A stretch of DNA of 40,628 bases from Butyrivibrio sp. NC3005 (GTDB lineage Bacteria > Bacillota > Clostridia > Lachnospirales > Lachnospiraceae). Shown here one piece after another: positions 1-8,169 of the stretch. The stretch spans positions 1 to 40,628 of the forward strand of contig NZ_AUKC01000037.1 of NCBI RefSeq assembly GCF_000424545.1. The letters are read 5' to 3'. The translations under genes were made by a program, and so were the position numbers. The number at the start of each line of letters is the position of its first letter. The first letter of the stretch is position 1. The notes under the pieces are model-generated. The model saw only the letters and a list, made by a program, of their open reading frames with translations, made no database searches and was not told the origin of the DNA.

Positions 1-2
1 CA

Positions 3-167
3 GACAGATTTTATCCATCATCAAAACTGTGTAGTTACTGTGGAAATATCAAAAAAGATTTGAAATTATCTGACAGGATTTATAGATGTGAATGTGGAAA
101 TGTCATAGACAGAGATTTTCAGGCATCACTAAACTTAAAAGCTTATGGAGAAAAATTTGCAAGCTAA
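3..167 (+). CDS. tnpB: TnpB C-terminus (IS200/IS605-type RNA-guided nuclease), partial
   Basis: This is the last 54 codons of an OrfB/TnpB protein, cut by the window edge. The frame shows a four-Cys zinc ribbon, CSYCG then CECG, followed directly by the DRDxxASxNL motif that carries the last acidic residue of the RuvC-like nuclease site. This ending is diagnostic of TnpB encoded by IS200/IS605 and IS607 elements. TnpB is an RNA-guided DNA nuclease that helps retain its element. Only the 3' part is visible, so completeness, the presence of tnpA and the left end cannot be judged. The gene ends about 180 bp before ppk. Confidence 0.9.
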   Translation, partial: DRFYPSSKLCSYCGNIKKDLKLSDRIYRCECGNVIDRDFQASLNLKAYGEKFAS

Positions 168-315
168 CACTTGAACGTTAATGCAAATGTGTACGGATAC
201 GTTAATTCGGAATTTACGCCTATGGAGAGTACAAGAACTTGTGAGTAGATTGATGCTTTCATCGTCAAAAGCATACTCGATGAAGTAGGAATGAAACATA
301 AAAGTTTATAACTTT
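100..315 (+). ncRNA. Candidate omega-RNA and right end of the TnpB element
   Basis: TnpB guide RNAs come from the 3' end of the gene plus the right end of the element. Downstream of the tnpB stop are two crossing complementary pairs: ATGCT (253-257) with AGCAT (270-274), and TTCATCG (258-264) with CGATGAA (278-284). Together they make an H-type pseudoknot, as expected of this RNA class. The right end probably lies in the A/T-rich stretch near 300-320. Both limits are estimates. The guide would then come from the sequence just before ppk. Confidence 0.5.
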
Positions 316-347
316 TTATAAGTTTTCAGTAACGGAGTACGAAATAT

Positions 348-2510
348 ATGGCAGAAAAAGCTGTTGACTTTCAAAATCCTATTTACTATACAAATAGAGA
401 ATTATCATGGATTTCGTTTAATAAAAGATGTTTATCAGAAGCAAAAGATTCATCAAATCCTTTGTTTGAAAGGTTAAAGTTTTTGTCTATAACAGCATCA
501 AACCTCGATGAATTCTTTATGGTAAGAGTGGCATCACTTATAGATATGATACATGCTGATTATACAAAGCCTGATATAGCGGGATTATCCCCGATTCAGC
601 AGCTAGACCTTGTAACAAAATCTCTCCACGATTTTGTGAAACAGCAGTATCAGACACTTAATAAACAGCTAATCCCCATGTTAAGCGAAAACGGGCTTAT
701 TATGGTGAAAAGCTACAAGGATTTGACAATAGAGGAAAGCGAGTATGTAGATCAGTATTTTCACGAATTTGTATACCCGGTACTAACCCCAATGGCAGTT
801 GATTCCTCTAGGCCATTCCCACTTATTCGTAATAAGACCTTGAATATAGGGGCTCTTATTCGCAGTAAAGAGGCCAAGAAAACAGGCAAAAAAGAAAAAA
901 GAGATTTCGATTTTGCAATGGTACAGGTGCCAAATGTTTTATCACGAATAATCGAGCTTCCAAGTAAAGATTTAGGCATTAGAAAAGTAATACTGCTCGA
1001 AGAAATAATACTCAAAAATATGGATAAGCTCTTTTTGAACTACAACATAGAATGTGCCTATCCCTTCAGAGTAGGAAGAAATGCTGATTTATCCATTGAC
1101 GAAGATGAAGCAGAAGACCTTCTCAAGGAAATTGAAAAACAGCTGAAAAGGCGTCAGTGGGGTGAAGTAATAAGACTTGAAGTATCAAGCGATATGGATA
1201 AAAGACTCCTTCAAGTTATAGGAAAAGAACTAGGCGTAACTGAGCAGGAAATCTATAAAATTGACGGACCTATGGATTTAACATTCCTCATGAAAGTCTA
1301 TAAGCTTGAAGGATTCGATCATTTGAAGGAACACGGATATGTTACACCGCAGCTAGTACCTGAGATTAAGACAGATGAGAGCATTTTTAGCTGTATCAGG
1401 AAAAAAGATATTCTGATGCATCATCCATATCAGACCTTCGACCCCGTAGTAAGATTCGTTTCTGATGCAGCAGTTGATGCAAATGTTCTTGCAATCAAGC
1501 AAACCTTGTACAGAGTAAGCGGAAACTCTCCGATTATTGCAGCACTTGCAAAGGCAGCAGATAATGGAAAACAGGTAACAGTTCTTGTAGAATTAAAAGC
1601 AAGGTTTGATGAAGAAAACAATATAGTATGGGCGAAAAAGCTTGAAAAAGCGGGCTGTCATGTAATATACGGACTGGTAGGTTTGAAGACACACTGTAAG
1701 ATAACCCTCGTAGTCAGAAAAGAGGAAGATGGAATAAGACGATACGTACACCTTGCAACAGGAAACTATAACGATTCCACAGCAAGACAGTATACCGATG
1801 TAGGATTGTTTACATGCAAGGAAGCTTTCGGTGAAGATGCAACAGCCGTATTTAATATGCTCTCAGGTTATTCAGAACCTCTTGCATGGAACAGACTATC
1901 TCTGGCACCCTTGTGGCTTAAGGACAGACTCCTTTATATGATAAAAAGAGAAGAAGAAAATGCCAAAAGAGGAGAAGCTGCAAGAATTGTGGCTAAGATG
2001 AATTCACTTTGCCATAAAGAAGTTATCGCAGCCTTGTATAAGGCAAGCTGCGCCGGTGTTAAAATCGACCTTATAATCAGAGGAATATGCTGTCTTAGAG
2101 CAGGAGTAAAAGGAGTTTCAGAGAACATCACCGTACGCTCTATAGTCGGAAACTTCCTCGAACACAGCAGAATCTTCTACTTTGAAAATGCCGGAAAGCC
2201 GGAGTATTATTGCGCAAGTGCCGACTGGATGCCGAGAAACCTTGAGAGACGAGTAGAGATAATGTTCCCTGTCGAAGATCCAAGTCTTCGTGAAAAGCTG
2301 TGGAATATTCTGGATACTGAACTAAAAGATAATGAAAAGGCACATATTTTGCAATCAAACGATGAATATGTTAAAGTTTCAAAGAAAGGAGAACTAATAA
2401 ATTCTCAGATTGTATTTGGTGAAGAGGCAAAGAGACTTGCCAAAACATCCGAAAGCGGATTTGTGAAAGATAGCAGAACCTTTAAACCGGAGATGAATCC
2501 GTATGCATAA
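348..2510 (+). CDS. ppk: Polyphosphate kinase 1
   Basis: This 720-residue protein has the full length and layout of PPK1, which reversibly transfers the terminal phosphate of ATP to polyphosphate. The N-terminal domain starts with YYTNRELSWISFNKR, and a SNLDEFFMVR motif follows near residue 55. The C-terminal phospholipase-D-like half carries the two conserved histidines, in KTHCK (about H448, the expected phosphohistidine) and EHSRIFYF (about H606). The ATG is preceded by a modest GGAG. The right end of a TnpB-type element lies only about 30-50 bp upstream, so the native promoter may have been displaced. It could be cotranscribed with maf, 30 bp downstream. Confidence 0.96.
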   Translation: MAEKAVDFQNPIYYTNRELSWISFNKRCLSEAKDSSNPLFERLKFLSITASNLDEFFMVRVASLIDMIHADYTKPDIAGLSPIQQLDLVTKSLHDFVKQQYQTLNKQLIPMLSENGLIMVKSYKDLTIEESEYVDQYFHEFVYPVLTPMAVDSSRPFPLIRNKTLNIGALIRSKEAKKTGKKEKRDFDFAMVQVPNVLSRIIELPSKDLGIRKVILLEEIILKNMDKLFLNYNIECAYPFRVGRNADLSIDEDEAEDLLKEIEKQLKRRQWGEVIRLEVSSDMDKRLLQVIGKELGVTEQEIYKIDGPMDLTFLMKVYKLEGFDHLKEHGYVTPQLVPEIKTDESIFSCIRKKDILMHHPYQTFDPVVRFVSDAAVDANVLAIKQTLYRVSGNSPIIAALAKAADNGKQVTVLVELKARFDEENNIVWAKKLEKAGCHVIYGLVGLKTHCKITLVVRKEEDGIRRYVHLATGNYNDSTARQYTDVGLFTCKEAFGEDATAVFNMLSGYSEPLAWNRLSLAPLWLKDRLLYMIKREEENAKRGEAARIVAKMNSLCHKEVIAALYKASCAGVKIDLIIRGICCLRAGVKGVSENITVRSIVGNFLEHSRIFYFENAGKPEYYCASADWMPRNLERRVEIMFPVEDPSLREKLWNILDTELKDNEKAHILQSNDEYVKVSKKGELINSQIVFGEEAKRLAKTSESGFVKDSRTFKPEMNPYA

Positions 2511-2540
2511 TAAATAAAAATTTTTTGAGGTATTTTTTTA

Positions 2541-3155
2541 ATGAGTAATAAAGACGTAACACTGATTCTTGCATCAGGATCACCTAGACGAAGGGAACTT
2601 ATGCAGCAGATAGGGCTTTCTTTTGAAGTTATGCCTGCAAAAGGAGAAGAGAAAATTACTTCTGATGAGCCAAGTGAAGTAGTAAAAGAACTCGCATTAC
2701 AAAAGGCTTTGGAGGTTTTTAACAAAAAAACTTCAGAAAATTTTCCAACAAAAAATGAAAGCATCATTGTCATTGGTGCAGATACCGTTGTATCATATAG
2801 ACATAAGATACTTGGAAAACCCAAAGACAGAGCAGATGCAATTCGTACTATTTCTAGTCTGCAAGGTGATTGCCACGAAGTATATACAGGAGTGGCAATA
2901 GTCTTTCAGGATGAAAATGGACAAATGAAGTGTGACATATTTGCTGAAGAGACGCAGGTTGAAGTTTATCCTATGAGTCAGGAAGAAATCCTGCGCTACT
3001 GCGACAGTGGCGAGCCGTATGATAAAGCTGGAAGTTACGGTATTCAGGGTGCGTTTGCTGCTTATGTCAAAGGAATCCGGGGTGATTATAATAATGTTGT
3101 TGGTCTACCAATCGCCAGGGTTTATCAGACATTGAAGCAACATGTACTTTTATGA
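2541..3155 (+). CDS. maf: Maf-family nucleoside triphosphate pyrophosphatase
   Basis: This 204-residue protein matches the Maf family, which hydrolyses non-canonical or pyrimidine NTPs (dTTP/UTP type) to monophosphates as cytoplasmic house-cleaning. The N-terminus has the signature ASGSPRRRELM, followed by the catalytic GADTVV segment, LGKPKD, a YTGVA strand and the closing YGIQG region. The length is usual. A short A/T-rich gap separates it from ppk, and a small acidic protein gene starts 15 bp after its stop, so the three probably share a transcript that ends at the terminator near 3431-3470. Confidence 0.93.
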   Translation: MSNKDVTLILASGSPRRRELMQQIGLSFEVMPAKGEEKITSDEPSEVVKELALQKALEVFNKKTSENFPTKNESIIVIGADTVVSYRHKILGKPKDRADAIRTISSLQGDCHEVYTGVAIVFQDENGQMKCDIFAEETQVEVYPMSQEEILRYCDSGEPYDKAGSYGIQGAFAAYVKGIRGDYNNVVGLPIARVYQTLKQHVLL

Positions 3156-3170
3156 AACAGGAGTTAAACT

Positions 3171-3425
3171 ATGCACGAATTTGATGATGACGTATTAAAC
3201 TGCTTTTTGGAGAATCAAAGCCAGTTATTTCCAGAGGATGTAGCTTCCTCAATGGAAGAGGCAGAAGCTTTCTTGGAAGACTGCTGTGCAGTCGTTGTTG
3301 ATTCCGCTAAGGAAGTAGCGGAGTACTTTGATGAAGCAGGTGTTGATTTTGAAGGACAGAATATTTTAGAAGCTTCAGAGGTTTTTGATATCGGCGATGG
3401 AAGATATCTTATAGTTGAAGGATAA
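3171..3425 (+). CDS. Small acidic protein of unknown function
   Basis: An 84-residue, strongly acidic protein that I do not recognise as a named family. It has no membrane segment, signal peptide or metal-binding motif. A CC pair sits mid-sequence and the C-terminus (VFDIGDGRYLIVEG) looks like a beta hairpin. A CAGGAG ribosome site precedes the ATG. The gene starts 15 bp after maf and is followed at once by an intrinsic terminator, so it is the last gene of the ppk-maf run. Coding status is supported by that operon position and the good ribosome site. Confidence 0.7.
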   Translation: MHEFDDDVLNCFLENQSQLFPEDVASSMEEAEAFLEDCCAVVVDSAKEVAEYFDEAGVDFEGQNILEASEVFDIGDGRYLIVEG

Positions 3426-3430
3426 TGATG

Positions 3431-3470
3431 TTACCTTACTGACACCTTAGAGTGCCGGTAAGGTATTTTT
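3431..3470 (+). terminator. Intrinsic terminator after the ppk-maf group
   Basis: TACCTTAC (3432-3439) pairs with GTAAGGTA (3458-3465). An inner CAC/GTG extends the stem, and TTTTT follows directly. A GTG at 3452 lies inside this hairpin, which argues against using it as the start of the next gene. Confidence 0.85.
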
Positions 3471-3484
3471 ATGGAAAGGGAAAT

Positions 3485-4327
3485 ATGAGAGCAGTAGATT
3501 TACATACACATTCCACAGCATCTGATGGAACCTATTCTCCAACAGAGCTTATTGATTATGCACATGAAAAGAATCTTGCAGCGATTGCACTTACAGATCA
3601 CGATACTACCAAAGGTCTTGAAGAAGCAATTAAAGCAGGTGAAAAATATGACGATCTTGAAGTAATACCGGGAATTGAGTTTAGTACAGAATATCAGGGA
3701 AAAGATGTACATATCGTAGGTCTGTACATGAATTATACAAATCCTGTTATAAAGAAAAAACTTCAGGAATTTGTTGATTCAAGAGTTGCCAGAAACAGAA
3801 AAATGTGCGCATTGTTAACAGAACACGGAATACCCATGGATTTTGATGCACTCCAAGCCTGCTACCCTGATTCTGTGATAACAAGAGCTCATTATGCAGC
3901 ATATATGCTCGAACACGGACTCGTATCTTCCAGACAGGAAGTATTCGACAGATATATAGGTGATGACTGCCCGTGTTTTGTGGCAAGAGAAAAGATAACA
4001 CCTGTAAAGGCACTTGAGATGATCAAAGAGGCAGGAGGACTGTCTATCCTTGCACATCCTATTTTATACGGAATGTCAGATGAGAGACTTAGAACACTTG
4101 TAAAAGAGTTAAAAGATAACGGACTTGTTGGAATTGAAGCAATTTATTCTATGTATACAGCATCTGATGAAAGATATATCAGAGAGATTGCAGAAGATTT
4201 TGATTTGTGTATCAGCGGCGGTTCAGATTTCCATGGTGACAACAAAGATGAAATAGACCTTAGCGTTGGAAGAGGCAACTTGTTCGTACCAGAGGAAGTC
4301 CTTAATAATCTTAAGAAAAAGAGATAA
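3485..4327 (+). CDS. PHP-domain phosphoesterase (RNase AM/TrpH-like)
   Basis: This 280-residue protein has a PHP domain starting at its N-terminus: DLHTHSTASDGTYSP, then LTDHDT, then the PGIEFST strand, with later metal ligands in AHPILYG and GSDFHGDN. These are the trinuclear metal ligands of the YciV/TrpH branch, whose members act as 5'-3' exoribonucleases or nucleoside 3',5'-bisphosphate phosphatases. I chose ATG 3485, preceded by GGAAAGGG, because the longer frame begins inside the upstream terminator. A HAD phosphatase gene follows after 3 bp, which suggests a two-gene operon. The exact substrate cannot be read from sequence. Confidence 0.9.
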   Translation: MRAVDLHTHSTASDGTYSPTELIDYAHEKNLAAIALTDHDTTKGLEEAIKAGEKYDDLEVIPGIEFSTEYQGKDVHIVGLYMNYTNPVIKKKLQEFVDSRVARNRKMCALLTEHGIPMDFDALQACYPDSVITRAHYAAYMLEHGLVSSRQEVFDRYIGDDCPCFVAREKITPVKALEMIKEAGGLSILAHPILYGMSDERLRTLVKELKDNGLVGIEAIYSMYTASDERYIREIAEDFDLCISGGSDFHGDNKDEIDLSVGRGNLFVPEEVLNNLKKKR

Positions 4328-4330
4328 GTC

Positions 4331-5155
4331 ATGGGAAAAAAGATTTTTCATTTTGATTTGGATGGAACTTTATTAAATGATGAAAAGATGCTTACAGATA
4401 AGACAAGACAGGCTTTGGAAGTTTTTGTAGATAAAGGAAATCACTTTGTGATCAATACAGGTAGAGCCATAGATTCTGCCAAAAAAGTCTATGAAGACTG
4501 CAGGATGAATTTCAAAGGAAGTTTCCTTGTAGGTTTTAACGGCTGTCAAATCTATGATGTAGACAAAGATGAACTTGTATACAGAGAAACGATGGAGCTT
4601 TCGCTGGTAAAAGAAGTATTTAAAGTTGCATTAAGACACGGAATTCACTGTCATACATTTACAGACGATACCATAATATCTCCGGATAACGGCGAATGTA
4701 TGCAGTACTACAAAAAAGTAATAAAGACTCCTTTAATAGTAACAGATGATATCTATTCACAACTTACAGTTAACCCTTCAAAATGCATAGCAATCGAGCT
4801 TCATGACCATGATAAAATGGAAAATTTTAGAAAAGAAGTGGCAAGTCTTGCACCAGATAAACTCAAGGTAATGTATTCAAATGATTATTATCTTGAGATA
4901 TTTCCTCAAAATGCAGGAAAAGGAGCAGCTGTAAAAAAGCTATGCCAGATGCTGGAGGTAGATATTAAAGACAGCTACGCAGCCGGAGACCAGCAAAATG
5001 ATATAGATATGATACAGACAGCAGGATGCGGAATAGCAATGCTTAATGCAGTTGATGCATTAAAACAGGCAGCAGACAGAATTACCAAAAAAGATAATAA
5101 TAACGACGGACTTTATGATGAAATATTACAGGCATGCCAGATAGAAAATATTTAG
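4331..5155 (+). CDS. Cof-type HAD-IIB family phosphatase
   Basis: This 274-residue protein opens with the HAD motif I DLDGTLLND, continues with NTGRAID (motif II region), and ends with the C-terminal AAGDQQNDIDMIQTAG motif that supplies the Mg-binding aspartates. The long insert between motifs is the C2-type cap of the Cof/YbjI subfamily, whose members dephosphorylate sugar phosphates and similar metabolites. It starts 3 bp after the PHP gene with only a weak ribosome site, so translational coupling is likely. The substrate is unknown. Confidence 0.93.
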   Translation: MGKKIFHFDLDGTLLNDEKMLTDKTRQALEVFVDKGNHFVINTGRAIDSAKKVYEDCRMNFKGSFLVGFNGCQIYDVDKDELVYRETMELSLVKEVFKVALRHGIHCHTFTDDTIISPDNGECMQYYKKVIKTPLIVTDDIYSQLTVNPSKCIAIELHDHDKMENFRKEVASLAPDKLKVMYSNDYYLEIFPQNAGKGAAVKKLCQMLEVDIKDSYAAGDQQNDIDMIQTAGCGIAMLNAVDALKQAADRITKKDNNNDGLYDEILQACQIENI

Positions 5156-5189
5156 ACAAAAACAAGCAAATTTTTATATTTTTCCCAGT

Positions 5190-5218
5190 TTGCATGAACT
5201 GTTACTTTACTGTATAAT
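5190..5218 (+). promoter_or_regulatory. Sigma-A type promoter for the ABC-F gene
   Basis: TTGCAT (5190-5195) and TATAAT (5213-5218) are separated by exactly 17 bp, about 75 bp upstream of the ABC-F start codon. Confidence 0.75.
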
Positions 5219-5292
5219 GACGGGTGGCAATTTATATATTTAAAGATTATTCTTATTCGTTGATAATTATGTAGAAAGAGGTTAGAAGTTAA

Positions 5293-6933
5293 ATGATTCA
5301 AGCTACAAATGTTACGCTTAGAGTAGGCAAGAAAGCACTTTTCGAGGACGTTAATATCAAATTTACAGAAGGCAACTGTTACGGTATTATAGGCGCCAAT
5401 GGTGCTGGTAAATCAACATTTTTGAAGATTCTTTCCGGACAGATTGATACAACAAATGGTGAGGTTTCCATTACACCTGGTCAGAGACTTTCATTTTTGG
5501 AACAGGATCACTTCAAGTATGATGAAGATCAGGTTCTTTCCTGCGTTATCGGAGGAAATGCAAGACTTGCAGAAGTAATGGCAGAGAAGGATGCAATCTA
5601 TGCAAAAGAAGATTTCTCTGATGAAGACGGAATAAGAGCTTCAGAACTCGAAGCTGAATTTGCAGAAATGAACGGTTGGGAAGCTGAAGCAGATGCGGAA
5701 TCACTTCTTAACGGACTTGGAATAGAAACAGAGTACCATACAAAGCTTATGAAAGAGCTTAATGGTGCGCAGAAGGTTAAAGTTCTTCTTGCAAGAGCTT
5801 TATTTGGTAACCCTGATATTCTCCTTCTTGATGAGCCTACAAACCATCTTGATCTTGATGCTATTTCATGGCTTGAAGAGTTCCTTATTAACTTCGAGAA
5901 TACAGTTATTGTAGTATCCCATGACAGATACTTCCTTAATAAGGTATGTACACATATCGCAGATATCGATTATGGAAAGATTACTCTTTCAACAGGTAAC
6001 TATGATTTCTGGTATGAAGCTTCTCAGATTATGATTCGTCAGAAGAAAGAAGCTAATAAGAGAAAAGAAGAGAAGATTAAAGAATTAAAAGAATTCATTT
6101 CACGTTTCTCTGCTAACGCAAGTAAGAGTAAGCAGGCTACATCACGTAAAAAAGCTCTCGAGAAAATCGAGCTCGAAGATATGCGTCCATCAAGCCGTAA
6201 GTACCCTTACATTGATTTTAGACCTAACAGAGAAATCGGAAACGAAGTATTGACAGTTGATGGAATCTCCAAGACTGTAAACGGAGTTAAGGTTCTTGAT
6301 AATATTTCTTTTGTAGTACAGCATGATGATAAGATTGCATTTGTAGGTGGAAATGAACTTGCAAAGACTGTTCTTTTCCAGATTCTTACAGGTGAAATGG
6401 AACCTGATGAGGGAACATTCAAGTGGGGTGTAACAACTTCCCAGGCATATTTCCCTAAGGATAATACAAAGGAATTTGATAACGATTATACAATTGCAGA
6501 CTGGCTTACACAGTATTCTGAAATCAAGGATGCATCCTATGTTCGTGGATTCCTTGGACGTATGCTTTTTGCCGGTGAAGATGGAGTTAAGAAGGTTAAG
6601 GTTCTTTCTGGTGGTGAGAAGGTTAGATGTTTATTGTCCAAGATGATGATAAGCGGAGCTAACTGTCTTGTATTCGACGAGCCTACCAACCATCTTGATA
6701 TGGAATCCATCACAGCTCTTAACGAAGGAATGATTAAGTTCCCTGGAGTTGAGCTTTTTGCATGTCGTGACCACCAGGTAGTTCAGACAACAGCTAACCG
6801 TATCATGGAGATTCTTCCAGACGGTTCACTTATAGATAAGCGTACAACATACGACGAATATCTTGAAAGTGATGAAATGGCTCGTAAGAGAACTGTATAT
6901 CAGACTAATGAAGAAGACGAAGCAGATGATTAA
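5293..6933 (+). CDS. ABC-F family ATPase, YbiT-like
   Basis: A 546-residue protein with two ABC domains and no membrane segments, the layout of ABC-F translation factors that act at the ribosomal E site. The first domain has an intact Walker A (GANGAGKST), Walker B (LLLDEPTNHLD) and switch histidine (VSHDRYF). The linker carries the SRFSANASKSKQATSR stretch typical of the YbiT branch. The second domain has LSGGEKVR and FDEPTNHLD, but its Walker A reads GGNELAKT and the switch region reads CRDH. The first signature is LNGAQ. A good promoter lies upstream, and a long palindrome follows the stop. It could also act in antibiotic tolerance, but nothing here shows that. Confidence 0.92.
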   Translation: MIQATNVTLRVGKKALFEDVNIKFTEGNCYGIIGANGAGKSTFLKILSGQIDTTNGEVSITPGQRLSFLEQDHFKYDEDQVLSCVIGGNARLAEVMAEKDAIYAKEDFSDEDGIRASELEAEFAEMNGWEAEADAESLLNGLGIETEYHTKLMKELNGAQKVKVLLARALFGNPDILLLDEPTNHLDLDAISWLEEFLINFENTVIVVSHDRYFLNKVCTHIADIDYGKITLSTGNYDFWYEASQIMIRQKKEANKRKEEKIKELKEFISRFSANASKSKQATSRKKALEKIELEDMRPSSRKYPYIDFRPNREIGNEVLTVDGISKTVNGVKVLDNISFVVQHDDKIAFVGGNELAKTVLFQILTGEMEPDEGTFKWGVTTSQAYFPKDNTKEFDNDYTIADWLTQYSEIKDASYVRGFLGRMLFAGEDGVKKVKVLSGGEKVRCLLSKMMISGANCLVFDEPTNHLDMESITALNEGMIKFPGVELFACRDHQVVQTTANRIMEILPDGSLIDKRTTYDEYLESDEMARKRTVYQTNEEDEADD

Positions 6934-6950
6934 TAAATAAAGCTTTTTTG

Positions 6951-6997
6951 TAAACTTCTATAAAATATGTTCTATAAACATATTTTATAGAAGTTTA
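6951..6997. repeat. Long perfect palindrome (hairpin)
   Basis: Bases 6951-6971 are exactly complementary to 6977-6997 around a 5-nt loop, a 21-bp stem without mismatch. It lies 17 bp after the ABC-F stop. No T-run follows on either strand, so it is not a classical intrinsic terminator. It may protect the mRNA 3' end or end transcription in both directions. Confidence 0.7.
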
Positions 6998-7072
6998 GTC
7001 TTGTCATGAGATTATTAGTGTATTAAAATAGTAAAGGCGTTTGTGAGTATTTTCACAATGGTGAGGTGAGTA

Positions 7073-8032
7073 ATGCGTTCGAGCAAGGCAGCAGTTAAGC
7101 TAGCAATGATTCCCGCAACTCTTGGTGGTCTTTACTTGGCTATACTTATGCCAAGAATGTTTAAAAAACCTTCTAAAGAGCCTTTTGTCGGGAAGTTATA
7201 TGCACATCGCGGCTTACACGATAATAAGAGCAAGGCACCAGAGAATTCGATGGCCGCTTTTCGAAAAGCAGTCGATGCGGGTTATGGAATTGAATGTGAT
7301 GTCCAGCTTACCAAGGATGGAATTCCTGTCATATTTCATGACTTTTTACTGATGCGGGTAGCTAGATATGATAGCGGTTATGAGTCACCTTTTGGTATCA
7401 AGAACCATGATGGCTCAGTTAGTGTTTTGGGCAAAGTAAGTGATTACACTTACGAACAGCTCACACATTTTCATTTGATGAATTCAGAAGAGAAGATTCC
7501 AAAGTTTGAAGATTTTCTTCACATGGTAAATGGAAAAGTTCCGCTTATCGTAGAATTGAAAATTGAAACATTTGATACAAAAGTCTGTGAGAAGGCTGAT
7601 GCTCTTCTTAGAAAATATAAAGGAGACTATTGTATTGAATCATTTAATCCTCTTGGACTTATATGGTATAGGAAACACCATCCGGGAGTGATGAGGGGAC
7701 AATTAGCGGAGGAGTTTTTAAAAGACAGTGAGATGGAAATTCGCAGTAAACTTTTCTGGAAGATTCCGTCTAATCTCATGCTGAATTTCCTTACAAAACC
7801 GGATTTTGTTGCTTACAATTACAAGCATGCAAATAATTTTTCCAGACGAATTGTACATAAACTTTACAAGAACGTGGCAGCTGCCTGGACTATCAAAGAC
7901 CAGAAAGCGCTCGATGAAAATCGCGGAAAATTTGACATATTTATATTCGATAGCTTTATTCCTGAAACAAAGGAAAAAGTTGAAAAATTTCGTCAGGAGA
8001 AAGGAAGGCATTATACAAGCCTTGACAAGTAA
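7073..8032 (+). CDS. Glycerophosphodiester phosphodiesterase, membrane-anchored
   Basis: This 319-residue protein is a GDPD-type TIM barrel that cleaves glycerophosphodiesters to glycerol-3-phosphate and an alcohol. After a basic start, one hydrophobic segment (about residues 8-26, KLAMIPATLGGLYLAILMP) probably anchors it in the membrane. The catalytic domain shows AHRGLHD, APENS, ECDVQLTKDG with the metal-binding E and D, and FHD with the second catalytic histidine. Later motifs are VELKIET, ESFNP and AWTIKDQ. A GGTGAGGTG ribosome site precedes ATG 7073. It looks like a single-gene unit. Confidence 0.93.
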   Translation: MRSSKAAVKLAMIPATLGGLYLAILMPRMFKKPSKEPFVGKLYAHRGLHDNKSKAPENSMAAFRKAVDAGYGIECDVQLTKDGIPVIFHDFLLMRVARYDSGYESPFGIKNHDGSVSVLGKVSDYTYEQLTHFHLMNSEEKIPKFEDFLHMVNGKVPLIVELKIETFDTKVCEKADALLRKYKGDYCIESFNPLGLIWYRKHHPGVMRGQLAEEFLKDSEMEIRSKLFWKIPSNLMLNFLTKPDFVAYNYKHANNFSRRIVHKLYKNVAAAWTIKDQKALDENRGKFDIFIFDSFIPETKEKVEKFRQEKGRHYTSLDK

Positions 8033-8169
8033 AATGGCGAACTTGTTTTAGACTTTGCTGTCTGCAAAGAGTTTTGTTTATATGGGTAATTATTCATGTT
8101 TTCATGAAAAATTATAAAAATGTATAGGGAATTGTCGATTTTTGGTAATTGACAAAGAAAGGGAAGAAA

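Noticed and set aside
3452..3484. Upstream GTG start for the PHP gene
   Set aside because: It lies inside the terminator hairpin of the preceding group; ATG 3485 has a proper ribosome site and matches the family start.
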